Source: an uncultured Campylobacter sp.
GTDB taxonomy: Bacteria; Campylobacterota; Campylobacteria; Campylobacterales; Campylobacteraceae
NCBI RefSeq assembly: GCF_937997595.1
Contig: NZ_CALKTS010000081.1
Location: 1-19,748, forward strand
Length of the DNA stretch: 19,748 nt
Direction of reading: 5' to 3'
In this document: positions 17,055 to 19,748 of the stretch, piece after piece
How positions within the stretch are numbered: the first letter of the stretch is position 1
Layout of the letters: each line of letters begins with the position of its first letter
Translations under genes and position numbers: made by a program
The notes under the pieces: generated by a model
The model's database searches: none
What the model saw: the letters and a program-made list of their open reading frames with translations, nothing else
What the model was told of the DNA's origin: nothing

Positions 17055-17506
17055 TGCGAAAGGCGTTGCTTTGTATCGGCAATCCCCTTCGCGGCGACGA
17101 CGACGTAGGCAATGAAACAGGGCGAATAGTCAAGGCAAATCTAAAAGATTGGCGCGTTTTTTATGGGCAGGATGTGCCCGAAAACGAATTTGCAGCCCTT
17201 AGGGAATTCGCCCCTGAAATTCTAATCGTAGTAGATGCAATGAGCGGCTTTGATGAGGATAAGATAGAATTTTTCGACCTCAGCAATGATCGCGACTATA
17301 TCTACTCGACGCATAACCTGCCTACGCCGGTGCTTCTAAGCTATCTGCGCAAAATTTGCCCAAAGACGCTGTTTTTGGGCATAAGCGTGCTGCTCGATAA
17401 CGTCCTTGATTTTAAAGAAGGGCTAAGCGAGAGCGCAAAAAAAAGTGCGCAAAAAGCTTATGAGCGTATCTTAGAAATTGATTCAAATTTAAATGAGGAG
17501 GAGTAA
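17054..17506 (+). CDS. hycI: Hydrogenase maturation protease HycI
   Basis: A 150-aa endopeptidase of the HycI/HybD family. The N-terminal LCIGNPLRGDDDVGNE with Asp16, the strand VVDAM with Asp61 and STHNLP with His87 correspond to the nickel-sensing metal ligands (Asp16, Asp62, His90 in E. coli HycI). It removes the C-terminal peptide of the large subunit after nickel insertion; HyfG in this operon carries exactly such a tail. The ATG at 17054 is preferred over a TTG one codon earlier, with GGAAGGA six bases ahead. Product is cytoplasmic. Confidence 0.93.
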   Translation: MRKALLCIGNPLRGDDDVGNETGRIVKANLKDWRVFYGQDVPENEFAALREFAPEILIVVDAMSGFDEDKIEFFDLSNDRDYIYSTHNLPTPVLLSYLRKICPKTLFLGISVLLDNVLDFKEGLSESAKKSAQKAYERILEIDSNLNEEE

Positions 17507-18370
17507 ATGTTAAATCCTGCAGAAACCGCGCAAGCGGTATCTAGTTCGATGCAACACAAGGCGCATACCCCGCTAATTAGCATAATTTTTCTAGCTATAA
17601 TGGCGGGCGCTGCAATCGCTATGGGCGATATTTTTTGGGCTCACTCGACCGTCGGAATGGCTGAAAAGCAATCTATTGGCTTATCGAATTTCATCGGTGG
17701 TATTACCTTTAGCTGCGGTCTGATGATGGTGGTTTTTTACGGCGGGCATCTATTTACTAGCTCGGTTTTAACGGGCGTACCTGCTGCCGATGGCAAATTA
17801 CCGCTAGGTAAAACTATCGGCTATTGGGCTATCGTTTGGTGCTTTAACTTCGTAGGCGGCGCGTTAATCGCGTATATGTATTATTACTCAGGACTTCCGC
17901 TTAAATATGATGGCTACATTTTGCAGCACTTCATTCCTGCAGCAGCAGGCAAAATAAATGCACCTTTTCATGAGCTATTCATCCGCGGAATTTTTTGTAA
18001 CGTGTTTGTATGTATGTCTATCTGGACTGCGACCAGCGAGAGCAATCTATCAGGTAAATTCTTTGCAATTATGTGGATGATCGGCGCATTCGTAGCTTGC
18101 TCTATGGAACACTGCGTGGCAAATATGTTTATCCTAACTGAAGGCATCATCGCTAAAGGCCACTACCTTGCGGCTGCAGGTGGCGATGTAAATGCTCTTG
18201 CAAGCTCGCTTCACGGTGTAACGGCGGCTCAAATAGATTCAATAAACTGGGGAAATTTCATCGTTAAAAATATGATCCCAGTTACGCTAGGTAACATCTG
18301 CGGCGGTCTATTTTTCGTAGGCTTGGTCGGATTTATGGTAAATAAATACGATATGAAAAAGAAAGACTAA
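17507..18370 (+). CDS. focA: Formate/nitrite channel FocA/FocB-like
   Basis: A 287-aa six-helix membrane protein of the FNT family (E. coli FocA 285 aa, FocB 282 aa). Features include GGHLFTSSVLT (residues 79-89), the gating omega-loop region, and the central-pore histidine His202 in SMEHCVANMF, equal to FocA His209. It forms pentamers in which each subunit conducts formate. GAGGAGGAG precedes the ATG directly after the hycI stop. Being the last gene of the hydrogenlyase operon supports formate as the substrate rather than nitrite or hydrosulfide; in E. coli focB closes the hyf cluster in a similar way. A strong terminator follows. Confidence 0.93.
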   Translation: MLNPAETAQAVSSSMQHKAHTPLISIIFLAIMAGAAIAMGDIFWAHSTVGMAEKQSIGLSNFIGGITFSCGLMMVVFYGGHLFTSSVLTGVPAADGKLPLGKTIGYWAIVWCFNFVGGALIAYMYYYSGLPLKYDGYILQHFIPAAAGKINAPFHELFIRGIFCNVFVCMSIWTATSESNLSGKFFAIMWMIGAFVACSMEHCVANMFILTEGIIAKGHYLAAAGGDVNALASSLHGVTAAQIDSINWGNFIVKNMIPVTLGNICGGLFFVGLVGFMVNKYDMKKKD

Positions 18371-18405
18371 TCTATCGCACTTCAGCACGATATAAACAAA
18401 ATATG

Positions 18406-18430
18406 GCGCGGCACTTTGCCGCGCATTTTT
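18406..18430 (+). terminator. Rho-independent terminator of the hyf-foc operon
   Basis: GCGCGGCA and TGCCGCGC form a perfect GC-rich 8-bp stem with a CTT loop, followed by ATTTTT, 35 bases after the focA stop. The 220 bases after it, up to the convergent regulator gene, show only AAATTT-rich spacer and no gene. Confidence 0.95.
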
Positions 18431-18652
18431 AGTTTCTTAAATTTTAAAAATTCCGATGCGTAAAATTTCATTTGATCCAAAATTTTAGACGAAATCCTAA
18501 CGAAATTCGGGATGAAATTCCAAAACCAGGCTCTTGATAAAAATTTTACGCTGCAAATCTAGGTAAAATCCTGCGCCATAACTTTAGACAAAATTTCGCA
18601 CTTAAGCCGTAAGCGTAAGCCGCATAAATGCTTTAAAAACTCTAGCCCGAGC

Positions 18653-19291
18653 CTAAACACAATAGCTAAGCAATCTGTCGTAGTCCAGGATCAAAAACTC
18701 GTGCTGACTGATTTTTTGAATTACGTTATCTTTTACAAGCTCGTTAAACGCGGTACTCGCGCTTTGACGCTTGAGCCCTACGAAGGACGAAAGCACCTTT
18801 AGCGAAAAGGGCAAAAAGACGTATTTATAGCCATTTTGATGAAAATTCTGCTCGTTTGCAAGCTCGATCAAAAAGCTCGCGATGCGCCCTTTTGCATTTT
18901 CAAAAAGTATAGAGCGTGTGATTTTGCGCTGCAGCAGAATTATCTCTGTTAAAATTTTTATATATGCCTCGCAAAAGCTGCGATTTGCCAAGATCTCCCC
19001 TAGTCCGCTCGCATCGATCGTATAAATCTCGCTGTCCTCTAAAAACTCAAGCGCGCAAATTTCATTAAGAATGGTAATATTGTCCTTGTTTAGGTAGTTG
19101 ATGATGAATTCTTCGCCGTCTTCAAAAAACGAAAGCTTCGCCTGTCCACTTTTAAAAATAAAAACTTTAGGCGCCTCGCTATAAAAAACATAGCCTTTTT
19201 TGATGACTTGGTGCTCGAACATTGCAAGCTCCTCGTCGCTAAGCGTGGCGATAGCCTCGGTTTGCAGTAGTCCCAGCCGCGATTTTTCCAT
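18653..19291 (-). CDS. Crp/Fnr-family transcriptional regulator
   Basis: A 212-aa protein with a cyclic-nucleotide-binding-type beta domain (about 20-105), a dimerisation helix (about 108-132) and a Crp-type winged helix-turn-helix at the C-terminus (about 155-195, PFSLKVLSSFVGLKRQSAST). The N-terminal cysteine cluster of FNR is missing; only Cys79, Cys107 and Cys211 occur, so it is not an oxygen-sensing FNR. The glycine-rich cAMP-binding motif with Arg is not evident. GGAGGT precedes the ATG and a -10 box lies close by. It converges on the hyf-foc operon, which makes it a candidate regulator of formate/hydrogen metabolism, but that link is inference. Confidence 0.88.
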   Translation of the reverse strand: MEKSRLGLLQTEAIATLSDEELAMFEHQVIKKGYVFYSEAPKVFIFKSGQAKLSFFEDGEEFIINYLNKDNITILNEICALEFLEDSEIYTIDASGLGEILANRSFCEAYIKILTEIILLQRKITRSILFENAKGRIASFLIELANEQNFHQNGYKYVFLPFSLKVLSSFVGLKRQSASTAFNELVKDNVIQKISQHEFLILDYDRLLSYCV

Positions 19292-19311
19292 ATAACCTCC
19301 AAAAGCTAAGA

Positions 19312-19317
19312 ATTATA
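19312..19317 (-). promoter_or_regulatory. -10 element of the Crp/Fnr-family gene
   Basis: The minus strand reads TGTATAAT, an extended -10, about 20 bases before the start codon. The leader would be only about 14 bases and includes the ribosome site. Confidence 0.55.
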
Positions 19318-19428
19318 CAATGAAATATTTAGACAAAGATAAAGCTGCGCGGATTAAATTTACCATCCGCACTATGGCTGCGCATCTAGGTCGCCGGAGC
19401 TAATAAATTTTATAGCTTTTAAAATTCT

Positions 19429-19462
19429 AAATTTTACCCGCGTTTTGCATCGCGTAAAATTT
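19429..19462. repeat. Hairpin AAATTTTA-CC-CGCG-N8-CGCG-TAAAATTT
   Basis: Outer 8-bp and inner 4-bp perfect arms are interrupted by a 2-base bulge. It lies between two divergent genes, so it is not at a normal terminator position. It shares the AAATTTT core of the hairpins near 2100-2571. Confidence 0.5.
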
Positions 19463-19579
19463 CAAAAATTTATTGAGCCTTATGCGGCGAAATTATAGCC
19501 AAAACCCGCGGCGCGAATTTAAAATTCTGTCTTTAAATAAAAATTCATATCATTTCATTGAAATTTTATTTAGCAAGGA

Positions 19580-19585
19580 TATAAT
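19580..19585 (+). promoter_or_regulatory. -10 element upstream of the methyltransferase gene
   Basis: A perfect TATAAT 59 bases before the ATG at 19645. Confidence 0.45.
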
Positions 19586-19644
19586 AATACATATTAAAAA
19601 TAAGCGGTATTTTACTCGCGATGACACCGCAAGAAAGGCACTTC

Positions 19645-19748
19645 ATGCAAAAGTTAAATTTTAAAGATAACGTTTCCGAGACGCTGCTAATCAACGTCTA
19701 TATGCGCCATTTGGATTTCAAAGACGCGGATCCGATCCTAAACGATCC
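19645..19748 (+). CDS. Probable class I SAM-dependent methyltransferase, N-terminus only
   Basis: The first 34 codons of a gene cut by the window end. The ATG follows GAAAGG by six bases and the frame stays open to the edge. The peptide (MQKLNFKDNVSETLLINVYM, then a segment ending DPILND) resembles the start of leucine-carboxyl-methyltransferase-like (LCM) proteins of Campylobacterota, which begin with an ETLLIPLYGRA-type segment before a DP-rich stretch. No SAM-binding motif is inside the window, so the call is tentative. Confidence 0.5.
   Translation, partial: MQKLNFKDNVSETLLINVYMRHLDFKDADPILND

Larger units (their letters stand above)
19292..19644. other. Divergent spacer between the Crp-family gene and a methyltransferase gene
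   Basis: About 350 bases without a supportable gene. It contains -10 boxes in both directions (19312-19317 minus, 19580-19585 plus), a 6-bp inverted repeat GCGGAT-N10-ATCCGC (19349-19370) and a stronger hairpin (19429-19462). Confidence 0.6.

Noticed and set aside
18653..19291. Regulator as FNR oxygen sensor
   Set aside because: The N-terminal cysteine cluster needed for the [4Fe-4S] sensor is absent.
19473..19664. Plus-strand frame of 63 codons in the right-hand spacer
   Set aside because: No ribosome site, A/T-driven composition, and it overlaps the better-supported methyltransferase start in another frame.

Overview
The window looks like a piece of chromosome from the genus Campylobacter (Campylobacterota), probably one of the anaerobic, formate/hydrogen-metabolising oral species with moderate GC. 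The basis is the Campylobacter-like protein sequences (S15, Rrf2, DHH protein), coding DNA with balanced GC, and spacers dominated by AAATTT/AAAATTTT motifs. The species assignment is inference.

Left part (1-2134): rpsO (ribosomal protein S15) lies on the minus strand. Divergent to it is a tight plus-strand operon of an Rrf2/IscR-like regulator, a DHH-family phosphoesterase and an 80-aa protein of unknown function, closed by a long stem-loop. Next come about 1 kb without genes (2135-3159), a TRAP-type periplasmic solute-binding protein with no membrane partners beside it (3160-4353), and almost another 1 kb without genes (4354-5254). The gene-free DNA holds inverted repeats, imperfect direct repeats and one good orphan promoter.

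Central and right part (5255-18430): a complete-looking formate hydrogenlyase locus. On the minus strand is fdhF, a selenocysteine formate dehydrogenase (in-frame UGA at codon 141, with a bacterial SECIS-like hairpin just after it). Divergently, a 10.4-kb operon encodes HyfA-like ferredoxin, HyfB, HyfC, HyfE, HyfF, HyfG ([NiFe] large subunit), HyfH, HyfI, a HycH/HyfJ-like protein, the HycI protease and a FocA/FocB formate channel. Gene starts and stops overlap or nearly touch throughout, and a strong terminator follows the channel gene. Order follows E. coli hyf, but hyfD is missing, so only two antiporter-like subunits (HyfB, HyfF) are present. In the model this supports, FocA imports formate, FdhF oxidises it, electrons pass through HyfA and the HyfH/HyfI clusters to the HyfG NiFe site, and the membrane arm may move H+ or Na+. 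HyfJ and HycI mature the large subunit.

Right edge (18431-19748): a Crp/Fnr-family regulator on the minus strand, possibly linked to the locus, then a divergent spacer and the first 34 codons of a probable SAM-dependent methyltransferase cut off by the window end. No IS elements, tRNA/rRNA genes or CRISPR arrays were seen.
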